A DNA stretch of 51,383 bases, from assembly GCA_963631655.1 (NCBI GenBank), contig CAVGRR010000008.1, positions 1 to 51,383 on the forward strand, written 5' to 3'. Numbering within the stretch: the stretch's first letter is position 1; every line of letters begins with the position of its first letter. The translations under genes and the position numbers were made by a program. This DNA is from Methanomethylophilus sp963631655. GTDB lineage: Archaea > Thermoplasmatota > Thermoplasmata > Methanomassiliicoccales > Methanomethylophilaceae. The notes beneath the pieces were generated by a model that did no database searches, had not been told where the DNA came from, and was given only the letters and a program-made list of their open reading frames with translations. This document shows positions 41,504-49,732 of the stretch, one piece after another.

Positions 41504-42252
41504 AGCGGTGCGCTCCTTCTGTCGATCATACTTGCGATGTATCCTCCGCCGAATCCGTTGTCGATGTTGACCACGCTGACGTCGGATGCACACGAATTCA
41601 TCATGGAGAGCAATGCAGTGATCCCCTCGAACGAGGAACCGTATCCTACCGAGGTGGGCACGGCGATGACCGGCACGCTCACAAGACCTCCGACCACACT
41701 GGGAAGGGCACCCTCCATTCCTGCTACTACGACGATAGCACGGGCCTTGTTTATTTTAGGCATCTGGGACAGTAATCTGTGGAGTCCTGAGACACCCACA
41801 TCGTAGATCCTTTCCACCCTGCTTCCGAGACTTTCTGAGGTGATCGCGGCCTCTTCTGCCACAGGTATGTCGCTGGTGCCTGCTGTGATGACGCAAACGC
41901 AGCTGTTGGGTGAGGGTTCGGGAGGATTTCCGATGACGCACATGCGGGATGTCGCGTCATATCTGCATTTTTCAAAGGAATTCTTCGCCAGGTCCGCCGT
42001 GGTCTCAGCGCAGCGGGTGACGAGGACGCATTCCGCACCGTTCTCCATCAGGGTCTTGGCTATTCCGAGGCACTGTTCGGGGGTCTTTCCCGCACCGAAG
42101 ATGACCTCGACGGAACCCTGTCTGATCTTCCTGTGGGTGTCCGCCTTCGCATAACCCAGATCGACGAAGGGACTGATCTTGAGGATGTTCAATGCCTCCT
42201 CGGGGGACATGGTCCCGTCCTTGACCTTGTTCAGGATGTCGATGGTGTTCAC
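41500..42252 (-). CDS. larB: LarB, nicotinate adenine dinucleotide carboxylase
   Basis: 250 aa. The C-terminal two thirds have the PurE-like fold: VITAGTSDIPVAEEAA, YDVGVSGLHRL, VVAGMEGALPSVVGGLV and VPTSVGYGSSFEGITALLSMMNSCA. The N-terminal helical part (MNTIDILNKVKDGTMSPEEAL) is usual for LarB. It carboxylates and hydrolyses nicotinate adenine dinucleotide, the first step of nickel-pincer nucleotide synthesis. Lies between larE and larC with 4-bp overlaps at both ends. Confidence 0.93.
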   Translation of the reverse strand: MNTIDILNKVKDGTMSPEEALNILKISPFVDLGYAKADTHRKIRQGSVEVIFGAGKTPEQCLGIAKTLMENGAECVLVTRCAETTADLAKNSFEKCRYDATSRMCVIGNPPEPSPNSCVCVITAGTSDIPVAEEAAITSESLGSRVERIYDVGVSGLHRLLSQMPKINKARAIVVVAGMEGALPSVVGGLVSVPVIAVPTSVGYGSSFEGITALLSMMNSCASDVSVVNIDNGFGGGYIASMIDRRSAPL

Positions 42253-43022
42253 GGTCTGGCGTTCCTCCTTCCGAATTCTATTTCAGAGTAATGTGCCAGA
42301 AGTATATTTTGAACTTCTTTTTTACGGTCGTTGAGGAGGTTCTGTTCCTCGTCGGTGACCTCGAGTCTTACAAGATTTCCGACGGAACGGGCCCTTATCT
42401 CCCTGAAACCGAGCTCGCGGATCCGTTCTTCGGTCTCTTCGACAGTGTATAATCCCTCTTCGGTGAGTTCCGTGTCCGCAGGGATACGTGTGGCGAGACA
42501 GGAGTTGGAAGGTAGGTTCCAGGTCCACAGTCCGGCCTCTTTGGAAAGGCGTCTGACCTCGGGTTTGGTGATGCCGCAGAGGCGCAGAGGAGACACTATC
42601 CCCAGTTCATCAAGTGCCCTCATACCGGGACGGTCCGAGGGGTCGTCGGAGGAATTGGTGGCGTCTATCACCGTATCCTTTCCGTCCGATCTTGCATGTG
42701 CCAGAATGCTGCTGAAGATGTTTTTCTTGCAGTGGTAGCAGCGGTCTGCCGGGTTGGATCTGACGGCCGGGTCCTCAAGTGCATCGACCTGTATGACCTC
42801 GATGTCCTGTCCGAGCCATTCGGCCGTTCTGACCGCATTGCGGAGTTCGAACAGAGGCTGGAACTGGGTCTTTACAAAATAGGCTGTGACATCCGCTCCG
42901 CAGGTAACGGCAGCATAGAACAGATATGAGGAATCGGCACCGCCGGAGAAAGCCAATGCGGGAGAGGGATTCTCTTCGAAGAATTTCCTGAGTTCCGAAG
43001 GAACGGATCCGAACTGCCTCAT
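42249..43022 (-). CDS. larE: LarE, sulfur insertase for nickel-pincer cofactor
   Basis: 257 aa. PP-loop ATPase motif AFSGGADSS (24-32), RCYHCKK, PLRLCGITKPEVRRL and NSCLATRIP with Cys175, at the position of the sacrificial sulfur donor Cys of the Lactobacillus enzyme. LarE adenylates the substrate carboxylates and transfers sulfur. Whether it uses its own Cys or a cluster-bound sulfur cannot be decided by eye. First of the larE-larB-larC run, starting 6 bp after the membrane Schlafen-like gene. Confidence 0.93.
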   Translation of the reverse strand: MRQFGSVPSELRKFFEENPSPALAFSGGADSSYLFYAAVTCGADVTAYFVKTQFQPLFELRNAVRTAEWLGQDIEVIQVDALEDPAVRSNPADRCYHCKKNIFSSILAHARSDGKDTVIDATNSSDDPSDRPGMRALDELGIVSPLRLCGITKPEVRRLSKEAGLWTWNLPSNSCLATRIPADTELTEEGLYTVEETEERIRELGFREIRARSVGNLVRLEVTDEEQNLLNDRKKEVQNILLAHYSEIEFGRRNARP

Positions 43023-43028
43023 TCTGAT

Positions 43029-44168
43029 TCATCCTTTGTGTTTTTTGAGGCTCTTTCCGAAGTTGTGGTTCGCGTAGTACAGGAGGTCCATTCCGTGCAA
43101 GTCGATGGTGGACGGTCCGGAGCGGACGAAGAACGTGTCAACTTTTCCTTCTCTGAGGAACACAGGACGGTCGCTTTCGATGCAGATCACACGCATGACG
43201 GGTTTCTTGTCGATGTCCACGAACGCGTAGCTGATGAACGGAAGGAACTCGCTTCCAATCTGGGACGTGATGAGGTGGTTCAGATGCAGTCCGAACTTGT
43301 CCCTGCTGTCCTCAAAGGAATCCAGGTCCACACCTAATATGGAACCGTCATCGCCCACCCCGATCAGAAGTGTACCTCCTTTGCTGTTGAGGAAGGCCAC
43401 GATGGTCTTCAGGACCGCCTTTTCCATACGGGGATCCTTCTCACCGGTGTTGAGGTTGGTCCTGAGGGTGGACTTGAATTCGAGCTTGGAACTCTCTCCG
43501 GCACGGATCTGTTCCAGGACGAGGTTGCGCACCCTCTCCTCGATACCGAAGTTGTCCGCATTTCCCGAAAGGAACTTGTTCACGGTGTGCACGAAAAGAC
43601 CGTTGTGACGGTTGAGGTAGTACAGGCTGGTGGTGAACATGGAACCGAGGATACTGAACATCAGTCCCACGACGAGCGATTCCGAATCCGCATTCTTGGA
43701 ACCGTAGAAGGTGTTGACCAGGAAGGTGATGATCGAAAGAATCAGAGTCAGCGCAATACCGATACTGAACGCGCTGAACGAGATGAAGAACGGAAGCCTG
43801 CCCTCGATCTCGGGCGAGGACATGATCATAGTCAGGATTATCAGAAGACCCAGAACACCTGTGAACGCACCGAGGATGAAGTTCGCGATGGACGCGACGA
43901 TCATATCGTCCCCCTGAACGGTCTTGGCAACCTGGAGCAGGGTCATCGATATCGCAAGCAGAGCGATGAACAGCGGAGGGATATAGATCCTGTTCTTGCG
44001 GTGGAACGCGATCAGGGTCAGGAACAGCGTGGGGGCCGCCAGGATGAGGTTCTCCTTGTCTCCGGTGTAAAGAGAAACTCCGATGAATATTATCGATAAT
44101 ACAAGAAGAATGAACAGATTGAGTTTGCTGCTCTCGTACGAAAGCAGCGTCTCCTGCGCCCCTGACAT
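43029..44168 (-). CDS. Membrane protein with Schlafen/AlbA_2 ATP-binding-like domain
   Basis: 379 aa from ATG 44168; TATATAG at 44191 is 25 nt upstream, so leaderless. The first about 190 residues have five hydrophobic segments. A soluble domain from about 225 has ESSKLEFKSTL, KAVLKTIVAFLNSKGGTLLIGVGDDGSILGVD and VMRVICIESDRPVFLREG, the Schlafen AlbA_2 pattern found in DNA/RNA-binding or nuclease-like proteins. A membrane-tethered form is unusual. It is in line with lar genes (6-bp gap) and probably co-transcribed, but a link with nickel cofactor chemistry is not obvious. Confidence 0.75.
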   Translation of the reverse strand: MSGAQETLLSYESSKLNLFILLVLSIIFIGVSLYTGDKENLILAAPTLFLTLIAFHRKNRIYIPPLFIALLAISMTLLQVAKTVQGDDMIVASIANFILGAFTGVLGLLIILTMIMSSPEIEGRLPFFISFSAFSIGIALTLILSIITFLVNTFYGSKNADSESLVVGLMFSILGSMFTTSLYYLNRHNGLFVHTVNKFLSGNADNFGIEERVRNLVLEQIRAGESSKLEFKSTLRTNLNTGEKDPRMEKAVLKTIVAFLNSKGGTLLIGVGDDGSILGVDLDSFEDSRDKFGLHLNHLITSQIGSEFLPFISYAFVDIDKKPVMRVICIESDRPVFLREGKVDTFFVRSGPSTIDLHGMDLLYYANHNFGKSLKKHKG

Positions 44169-44190
44169 GACCCTGGGATTCTTCTGTTCG

Positions 44191-44197
44191 TATATAG
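44191..44197 (-). promoter_or_regulatory. TATA box of the Schlafen-lar operon
   Basis: TATATAG read in reverse as CTATATA, centred about 25 nt before the ATG at 44168, pointing into the Schlafen-larE-larB-larC run. Confidence 0.5.
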
Positions 44198-44262
44198 AAT
44201 TGGGGAAAAACCGACAAGAGTTTTTATGCTTGATACTGTTTGCATCTTTCGGAGTAGTTCTT

Positions 44263-45147
44263 TTGGTAGATAACACTGACAAACCGCGCAAGCCTGCTAG
44301 CAAAGAGACCGGTAGCAAACCAGCCGTCAGCAGGAGCAATGCGCCGTCTGCGGGACACCGTGACAATTCGGGTGCCGCTTCACATTCACATTCCGATTCC
44401 AGGCCCCATACCCACACGGGCACCGGACGTCCTTCCGAACACAAGACCGGAGGCAGTTCCTACAACAGCCGTCCCGGACAGTCCGGAGCACCCCGTTCGG
44501 GATCAGGCACCGGAGGTTATCGTGGAGGTCAGTCCACCGGATCCCGTCCGGGAGCATCTACCGGAGGAAAACCGCAGTACCGTCAGGGACAGACCGGACA
44601 GTCTTCCCGTCCTGCCGGCACATATTCTTCGCAGAGGCCGTCTTCCGATGCGCCCCGCACCCCTTACGTGAAACGCACTCCCGCCGAGACCCCCGCTGAG
44701 AAGCCTCAGGATTCAGGGGACATCGGACTCGTCGATGACGAGCCTTCCACCGGCGTGAAGGTGCATCTTCCGAAAAAGAACGACGCCAACTACACCATGT
44801 CATACCGCGGTTCCTCTCAGAAGACCGCAGGCAAATCTTCTCCGAACAGGCAGAACAAGAAGAACAACACCGGAAAGCCTGCCAAAGAGGCGTTCAAGAA
44901 GCAGCCCATGCTGAACACCCACAAGATCCAGCCGTTCAAGTATGATATGAACGAGATCCTTTCCCAGTCCTCGATGGACCCCAACATGGCATCCGGTTTC
45001 CTGGCATCCATCATCGCCAAGGCATCCCGTATCTCCACGAAAGAGGCGAAGGATTACGCCAAGACCTTCCTTGAGGAAGGCAACCTCTCCAAAGAGGAAT
45101 ACGACAAGATCTGCCGCCTCATGGACAGGTACAGCAAGTACAGATGA
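44263..45147 (+). CDS. Disordered Ser/Gly/Pro-rich protein with small C-terminal helical domain
   Basis: 294 aa from TTG 44263 with GGAG 8 nt upstream. Residues 1-190 are low complexity, rich in Ser, Gly, Arg, Pro, Thr and Gln (repeating short words such as GGQSTGSRPG). The last about 90 residues are ordered: PFKYDMNEILSQSSMDP, ASIIAKASRISTKEAKDYAKTFLEEG and NLSKEEYDKICRLMDRYSKY, the final part resembling a SHOCT-type helical hairpin. No enzyme motif. It may scaffold or bind nucleic acid; family not recognised. Confidence 0.6.
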   Translation: MVDNTDKPRKPASKETGSKPAVSRSNAPSAGHRDNSGAASHSHSDSRPHTHTGTGRPSEHKTGGSSYNSRPGQSGAPRSGSGTGGYRGGQSTGSRPGASTGGKPQYRQGQTGQSSRPAGTYSSQRPSSDAPRTPYVKRTPAETPAEKPQDSGDIGLVDDEPSTGVKVHLPKKNDANYTMSYRGSSQKTAGKSSPNRQNKKNNTGKPAKEAFKKQPMLNTHKIQPFKYDMNEILSQSSMDPNMASGFLASIIAKASRISTKEAKDYAKTFLEEGNLSKEEYDKICRLMDRYSKYR

Positions 45148-45151
45148 GCAG

Positions 45152-45607
45152 ATGAAGTCCGTTCAGATGACCAAGGGACGTGTATTCGTCCTTACTCTGG
45201 ATTCCGGCGAGAACATCAAATCGGGGATCGAGGGATTCTGTAAAGATCAGAACATCGTCTCCGCGAAGATCACCATTCTCGGCGGGGTCGAGGCAGGTTC
45301 CACTTTTGTATGCGGACCCAAGCTTGTCGACGGTCGTTCGACCGAACCTATCGTTCCCACCACTTACACCACCGATGCACCGACTGAAATGGCGGCCGTG
45401 GGCACAGTGTTCCCCGATGAGAAGGGAAATCCTGTGATGCATCTGCACGGTTCTCTGGGACGCAACGGTTCCTCATCCACCGGATGCTTCCGCGGTCAGA
45501 TGGTCGCGTGGCTCACTCTGGAAGTAATAATTGAAGAACTGACAGGTGCCGGTCCCGTAAGAAAACATGACTCCGTGACCGGCGTTTCACCCTTGTTTAT
45601 AGAGTGA
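45152..45607 (+). CDS. PPC/DUF296-domain protein
   Basis: 151 aa from ATG 45152. The PPC (plants and prokaryotes conserved) fold is clear: FVLTLDSGENIKSGIEGFCKDQNI, KITILGGVEAGSTF, and HLHGSLGRNGSSSTGCFRGQMV with the paired His that bind zinc in prokaryotic members. In plants this domain is joined to AT-hooks; prokaryotic single-domain forms have no settled role. It starts 4 bp after the upstream gene and is convergent with the zinc-ribbon gene. Confidence 0.85.
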   Translation: MKSVQMTKGRVFVLTLDSGENIKSGIEGFCKDQNIVSAKITILGGVEAGSTFVCGPKLVDGRSTEPIVPTTYTTDAPTEMAAVGTVFPDEKGNPVMHLHGSLGRNGSSSTGCFRGQMVAWLTLEVIIEELTGAGPVRKHDSVTGVSPLFIE

Positions 45608-45610
45608 AAC

Positions 45611-45970
45611 TCACCTGTGATTGTACCGGTCGGCCCACCTGTTGAAGACCTCATCGGTGTAATCGTTTATGATCCTCTCGTCCTCTCTGCTGTTGGAGGG
45701 GGTGACGAATCCTGCGATCGGATATTCCTTGTCGCAGTAGGGACACCTTACATTGGGGCATCTCTGAGCCGCTTTCGGACAGTATTTGCATGCGACGGCC
45801 CTGGACTGGAAGAGACTGAACTCCCTTCCGCAGTTGGGGCAGAGATACCTGCGGGCTGCGACCTTCAGATTGGGGTTGATCCCGGCGGCCTTCTCCTCCG
45901 GGGTCAGGAACATAGGTGCCTGAGGGGAGAGGGGCGTATTGGTGTTGGTCGACTCGTCGTAGTGGCTCAT
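45611..45970 (-). CDS. Zinc-ribbon protein
   Basis: 119 aa. The centre has three or four Cys pairs: CPNC, CKYC, CPNVRC and CPYC between residues 44 and 82, probably two zinc ribbons. N-terminal 35 residues are polar and likely disordered; the C-terminal part is helical (EDERIINDYTDEVFNRWADRY). It starts 8 bp after the end of GGGP synthase in the same direction, so it belongs to that operon. No assigned function. Confidence 0.6.
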   Translation of the reverse strand: MSHYDESTNTNTPLSPQAPMFLTPEEKAAGINPNLKVAARRYLCPNCGREFSLFQSRAVACKYCPKAAQRCPNVRCPYCDKEYPIAGFVTPSNSREDERIINDYTDEVFNRWADRYNHR

Positions 45971-45978
45971 GATCCGCC

Positions 45979-46725
45979 TCAGATCCCTTTGGCCGCTTTG
46001 ACGACGGCTGTAAGGAGGTCCTCGTCAGAGCACTGTTCGACAAATGTGCCAGTGACGATGATGTCTGCACCTGCTTCCCTGGCGGCTGCGGCGGCCTCGG
46101 GGGTCCTGATGCCTCCGCCGATGATGAGCGGGATGTCGAGGTTTTTCTTGACCGCGGCGATCATCTCGGGGGGAATGGGCTTGTCAGCACCGCTTCCTGC
46201 CTCGAGGTAGACGACCTGCATACCCATCATTTCAGCGGCGACGGAGAATCCGACCGCACGGTCGATCTCGTCACGTTTGATGAGTGCCGCTTTTGCAACA
46301 CGGCCCACGGTCATTCCGGGCTCGACGATGATGTATGCCATGGGAATGGTGGGGATCTTGAGTTTCTTGATGAAAGGCGCCGCTTTGGCGTGGAAGTGGG
46401 TGATGAACGCAGGGTCGGTACTGTTGAGGATGCTCATGAAGAACATTGCATCGACCTTGTCGGAGATGGCGTGGACATCGGATGGGAAATAGATCGCCGG
46501 AAGTCCGGTAGCCTCTTTGACGGCGGTGGCGATGGCACTGAGATTCTCGGTGGTGACCCCGGTGGAACCTCCGATCATGAATGCGTCGGTGCCGGCCTCC
46601 TGAAGTCTTTTGGCGATGACCTTTGCACTCTCGACATCGAGCTTGGCGGGGTCGGGGTCAAGGAGGGTTATGTGCATAGTGCCAGTCTTGGTTTTTTCGT
46701 CGATATACTTCTTAACATCTGTCAT
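45979..46725 (-). CDS. Geranylgeranylglyceryl phosphate synthase
   Basis: 248 aa. TIM-barrel prenyltransferase of the GGGPS/PcrB family: HITLLDPDPAK, MIGGSTGVT, YFPSDVHAIS, YLEAGSGADKPIP and IIGGGIRTPEAAAAAREAGADIIVTGTF. It joins glycerol-1-phosphate and GGPP by the first ether bond of archaeal lipids. Its start overlaps the DGGGP synthase by 4 bp, so consecutive pathway steps are co-transcribed. Confidence 0.95.
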   Translation of the reverse strand: MTDVKKYIDEKTKTGTMHITLLDPDPAKLDVESAKVIAKRLQEAGTDAFMIGGSTGVTTENLSAIATAVKEATGLPAIYFPSDVHAISDKVDAMFFMSILNSTDPAFITHFHAKAAPFIKKLKIPTIPMAYIIVEPGMTVGRVAKAALIKRDEIDRAVGFSVAAEMMGMQVVYLEAGSGADKPIPPEMIAAVKKNLDIPLIIGGGIRTPEAAAAAREAGADIIVTGTFVEQCSDEDLLTAVVKAAKGI

Positions 46726-47549
46726 ATTGCTACACCCAAAATAAATGAAATCAACGCGATGAACATCGCGATCTTGGCCAGTTTTTCAGACCTGTGAGCG
46801 TCCGTGAATACAAGGTACGCACAGTAAAGGAAGATGATGTCAGCGATCACAACGACCGCGTACAGTTTGCCCATGGTCCCGTTGAGGAACGGAATTCCGC
46901 TCAGGACAGGGCCGATGATGAAGAATGCTGCGGAGACGATTGCCGCCTTCCTGTTCCCGATGATCATCGGAAGGGTCGTACGGCTTCCCTTGTCGGATTC
47001 CTCGTCTTCGATATCTTTTGCGATCTCACGTCCCACGGACACAAGCGCCGCGAGAAGTGCCAGGGTCCATACCTGGGACAGATCATCGACCATTGCTCCG
47101 GCGAGAAGGAAGACGCATCCCGTGAGGACAGCGATGCAGACGTTTCCTATGAATCCCCTCTGTTTGAGGGTTGTCTCGTATCCGAACATCATTAGTGCGC
47201 AGACAAGGACGATGGCGGTGGCGAGGTAATGGCCGTCGATGAGGAAAAGCAGTGATAGGACACAGGAAAGGATAAGTCCTCCGTATCCGCATTTCTTTGC
47301 AGCTTCCGGAGTGATCTCTCCGGACGGAACAGGTCTGTTCGGATGGGCGGTCTTGTCGATCTCCACGTCTATGTAGTCGTTGAGGGCGTTACCTCCGGCC
47401 ACGAATGCGAGGACGATCAGACAGCCGATCACGATGCTTGTCCAGTGATCAAGCATATGGTAGTCCGCTGCGATGAAAAGGGCCACGAGAATACCGATGA
47501 TTCCCATAATGCCGTTTCCAAATCTGAACAGACGGAGATATTTGTTCAC
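46722..47549 (-). CDS. Digeranylgeranylglyceryl phosphate synthase (UbiA family)
   Basis: 275 aa, GTG start 28 nt after a TATA-like TTATTATTAATA (near 47577), so probably leaderless. UbiA prenyltransferase with the metal/diphosphate motif NALNDYIDVEIDK (Asn57, Asp58, Asp61, Asp65), AHPNRPVPSGEITPEAA and the second motif GREIAKDIEDEESDKGSRTTLP. About eight membrane helices. It adds the second geranylgeranyl chain to GGGP. Operon: this gene, then GGGP synthase, then a zinc-ribbon gene. Confidence 0.93.
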   Translation of the reverse strand: MNKYLRLFRFGNGIMGIIGILVALFIAADYHMLDHWTSIVIGCLIVLAFVAGGNALNDYIDVEIDKTAHPNRPVPSGEITPEAAKKCGYGGLILSCVLSLLFLIDGHYLATAIVLVCALMMFGYETTLKQRGFIGNVCIAVLTGCVFLLAGAMVDDLSQVWTLALLAALVSVGREIAKDIEDEESDKGSRTTLPMIIGNRKAAIVSAAFFIIGPVLSGIPFLNGTMGKLYAVVVIADIIFLYCAYLVFTDAHRSEKLAKIAMFIALISFILGVAI

Positions 47550-47609
47550 GGGTTCCTTAACCCCATTCCCTTATTAATAATATAACTGAGAGAGGTGAAT
47601 CTATCTCGT

Positions 47610-48608
47610 TCAGGGACGCCTGCTGAAGATGTGATAGTAACGGGAAAGGGTGCCGTGCACGTACTGGGTGTAAACGGTGTCGAGGGCCATTGAATCGGTC
47701 TCGAACACATGCGGCATGACGACGCCTGCTTTTCCTTCAGCGGTCAGGACCTTCGGGAATGCAGCGAGGGCACGGGCGTAGATCTTGTCGATCTGTTCCC
47801 CTCCGGTCTTGGTGGACCTTCCGTATGGTGGGTCGCAGGCGACCGCGTCCACGTCATGGAACCTCTCGGGGATGTCGCTGATGTCCAAGGTCTCGAAGTC
47901 GTGCAGAGGCAGCTTGTAGAACTCCATATTTTCCCTAGTGCCAGCGACCATTTCCGGATCGAAGTCCGAGGCCATGGCACGCATGCCCATAGATGCCGCT
48001 TCGATGACTATTCCGCCGGTCCCGCAGAAGGGGTCGAGGACGGTCCCTCCGCGTTTCACACCGGTGAGGTTGATCAGGGCACGGGCGTATTTGGGGTGAA
48101 GGGAGATTGGCGAGAAGAACGGTCTCTCGCTGACCTTCCTCACTTTGAGAAGGTCCTCGTTGAACTCCCTTTTCTGAATGTAGAGATGGATCCTGTCGCT
48201 CATGAACATCCTGACGATGATGTCGGGATGTTTCAGATTGACATCGTTCTTCCTGCTGAGGACGTCGCCGATCCTGCGGATCAGTTTCTGCGAATCGACG
48301 TCCGCAAGCATCCCTTCGAATCTTCTGTAGCGGATGGCGAAAGAGCCCTCGGGAAGCTCTACTTTCTCGAGTCCCTCGAGGTTTTCGGGGTCGAAGGACC
48401 CCAGGTATTCCCCCATCATGTGTGTAAGTGCCAGACGGTCGTTTATGTCGTCCACGTGTTCTTCCGGAAGTTCGATCACGACATACCCGGGGCCGTCCGT
48501 CACCACACGGATGTTCCCGTCGCACTCGGTCCTGCAGGTGGAGATCGCCTCGTCGCGAGGCATGTCCTTCAGTTCGCCGAGCAATTCGAAGAGATAGGTT
48601 TTGTTCAC
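47610..48608 (-). CDS. tRNA (guanine10-N2)-methyltransferase (Trm-G10 type)
   Basis: 332 aa, GTG start. N-terminal THUMP-like RNA-binding region, then a Rossmann methyltransferase domain: SLHPKYARALINLTGVKRGGTVLDPFCGTGGI (starting near residue 172), DFDPEMV and DPPYGR, the catalytic N-methyltransferase motif. This matches archaeal Trm-G10, which makes m2G/m2,2G at tRNA position 10; the related Trm11 or Trm14 enzymes are alternatives. It follows radA on the same strand by 14 bp. Confidence 0.85.
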   Translation of the reverse strand: MNKTYLFELLGELKDMPRDEAISTCRTECDGNIRVVTDGPGYVVIELPEEHVDDINDRLALTHMMGEYLGSFDPENLEGLEKVELPEGSFAIRYRRFEGMLADVDSQKLIRRIGDVLSRKNDVNLKHPDIIVRMFMSDRIHLYIQKREFNEDLLKVRKVSERPFFSPISLHPKYARALINLTGVKRGGTVLDPFCGTGGIVIEAASMGMRAMASDFDPEMVAGTRENMEFYKLPLHDFETLDISDIPERFHDVDAVACDPPYGRSTKTGGEQIDKIYARALAAFPKVLTAEGKAGVVMPHVFETDSMALDTVYTQYVHGTLSRYYHIFSRRP

Positions 48609-48622
48609 GTCGGGTTGACACC

Positions 48623-49564
48623 TCAGTCCTTAATACCGTCTTCGGTCACGGTGAAAACGGCTTCGCCCTCGGGCATGTTGGGCGAGTCGATCAGCCTGGC
48701 GATCCTCTTTCCCGCCTTTCCTTTCCTGAGGTAGATACGGAATGTCGCGGTGTGGCCGACCACATGTCCTCCGATAGGCCTGGTGGGGTCTCCGAAGAAC
48801 GCATCGGGCTTGGCGGCCACCTGGTTGGTGACGACGATGGCCGCATTGTTCAGGGTGGCGAAGTTCAGGAGGTCGTGCATATGCCTGTTGAGGATCTGCT
48901 GCCTCTCGGCCAGGGAACCCCTTCCCAGGAATTCCGCTCTGAAGTGGGATGTCAGTGAGTCGACGATGAGCAGTCTCACCTTGATGTCCCTGGCGAGTTC
49001 CAGAGCCTTGTCCACCAGGAGGACCTGGTGCTGCGAATTGAACGCTCTGGCTATGTGGATCCTCTTCAAGGTCTCCTCGGGGTCCACACCGAGGTAGTTG
49101 CACATCTGGATGATCCTTTCCGGCCTGAAGGTGTTCTCGGTATCGATGATGATGACATCGGAGTCGAGTCCTCCCCTCTCCTCGGGAAGGGTGGCGTTGA
49201 CCGCGAGCTGGAAGCACACCTGGGTCTTGCAGCTTCCGAACTCTCCGAACAGCTCGGTGATCGACTGACTCTCGATCCCTCCGCCGATGAGCTGGTTGAA
49301 CGCGTCGGAGCCGGTGGTGAGCTTGGTCACCGCGGCACGTCTCTGCATGATCTGGTCTCCGGTCTCGAAACCGCCGATGTCGGCGCAGAGTTTTGCGCCT
49401 TCGATGATGTCCTGTGCCTTCTTCTCTCCGATCTCACAGGTCTCCGCAAGGTCGGAGGGTGCTGCGACGGCGATGGCCATGAGTTCCGTGTATCCGGCCT
49501 CGCGGAGTTTCTCTGCGATCGCGGGGCCTACACCGGGGATGTCTTCAAGGGTCTTCTCTGCCAT
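48623..49564 (-). CDS. radA: DNA repair recombinase RadA with unusual Walker A
   Basis: 313 aa from ATG 49564 (GTGAT ribosome site just upstream). Helix-hairpin-helix N-domain (LEDIPGVGPAIAEKLREAGY), linker with GFETGD, then the recombinase core with IIIDTENTFRPERI, LLIVDSLTSHFR, NQVAAKPDAFFGDP and RIARLIDSPNMPEGEAVF. It forms filaments on ssDNA and does strand exchange. The Walker A, canonically GEFGSGKTQ, reads GEFGSCKTQ (107-115), with Cys112 in place of the near-invariant Gly. The rest of the protein looks fully conserved, so either the lineage tolerates Cys or the base is an error. Confidence 0.96.
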   Translation of the reverse strand: MAEKTLEDIPGVGPAIAEKLREAGYTELMAIAVAAPSDLAETCEIGEKKAQDIIEGAKLCADIGGFETGDQIMQRRAAVTKLTTGSDAFNQLIGGGIESQSITELFGEFGSCKTQVCFQLAVNATLPEERGGLDSDVIIIDTENTFRPERIIQMCNYLGVDPEETLKRIHIARAFNSQHQVLLVDKALELARDIKVRLLIVDSLTSHFRAEFLGRGSLAERQQILNRHMHDLLNFATLNNAAIVVTNQVAAKPDAFFGDPTRPIGGHVVGHTATFRIYLRKGKAGKRIARLIDSPNMPEGEAVFTVTEDGIKD

Positions 49565-49598
49565 GATAATCACTCTGAATGGTAAGAGTCGAAGTGAG

Positions 49599-49607
49599 TA
49601 TATAAGG
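49599..49607 (-). promoter_or_regulatory. TATA box of radA
   Basis: TATATAAGG on the plus strand (CCTTATATA on the minus), about 38 nt before the radA start, leaving a leader of about 12 nt that holds GTGAT. Confidence 0.5.
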
Positions 49608-49703
49608 TTAAGAGGGGGAGGTGACTGAAAGTGCCGAAAGTGAGAAAATCTTCATCTTTTCTTAAAAATAAATCTTTATTCAGGTTAATCGGCTAAAGAA
49701 CAC

Positions 49704-49712
49704 TTTATAAAG
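49704..49712 (+). promoter_or_regulatory. TATA box of the small membrane protein gene
   Basis: TTTATAAAG centred 25 nt before the ATG at 49733, again a leaderless layout. Confidence 0.5.
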
Positions 49713-49732
49713 AACTGTGGGATGTGCCAGTT

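Noticed and set aside
40346..43022. A larA gene hidden in or near the lar cluster
   Set aside because: All frames around larE-larB-larC are occupied by those genes or by the Schlafen-like gene; no LarA-type protein is seen.
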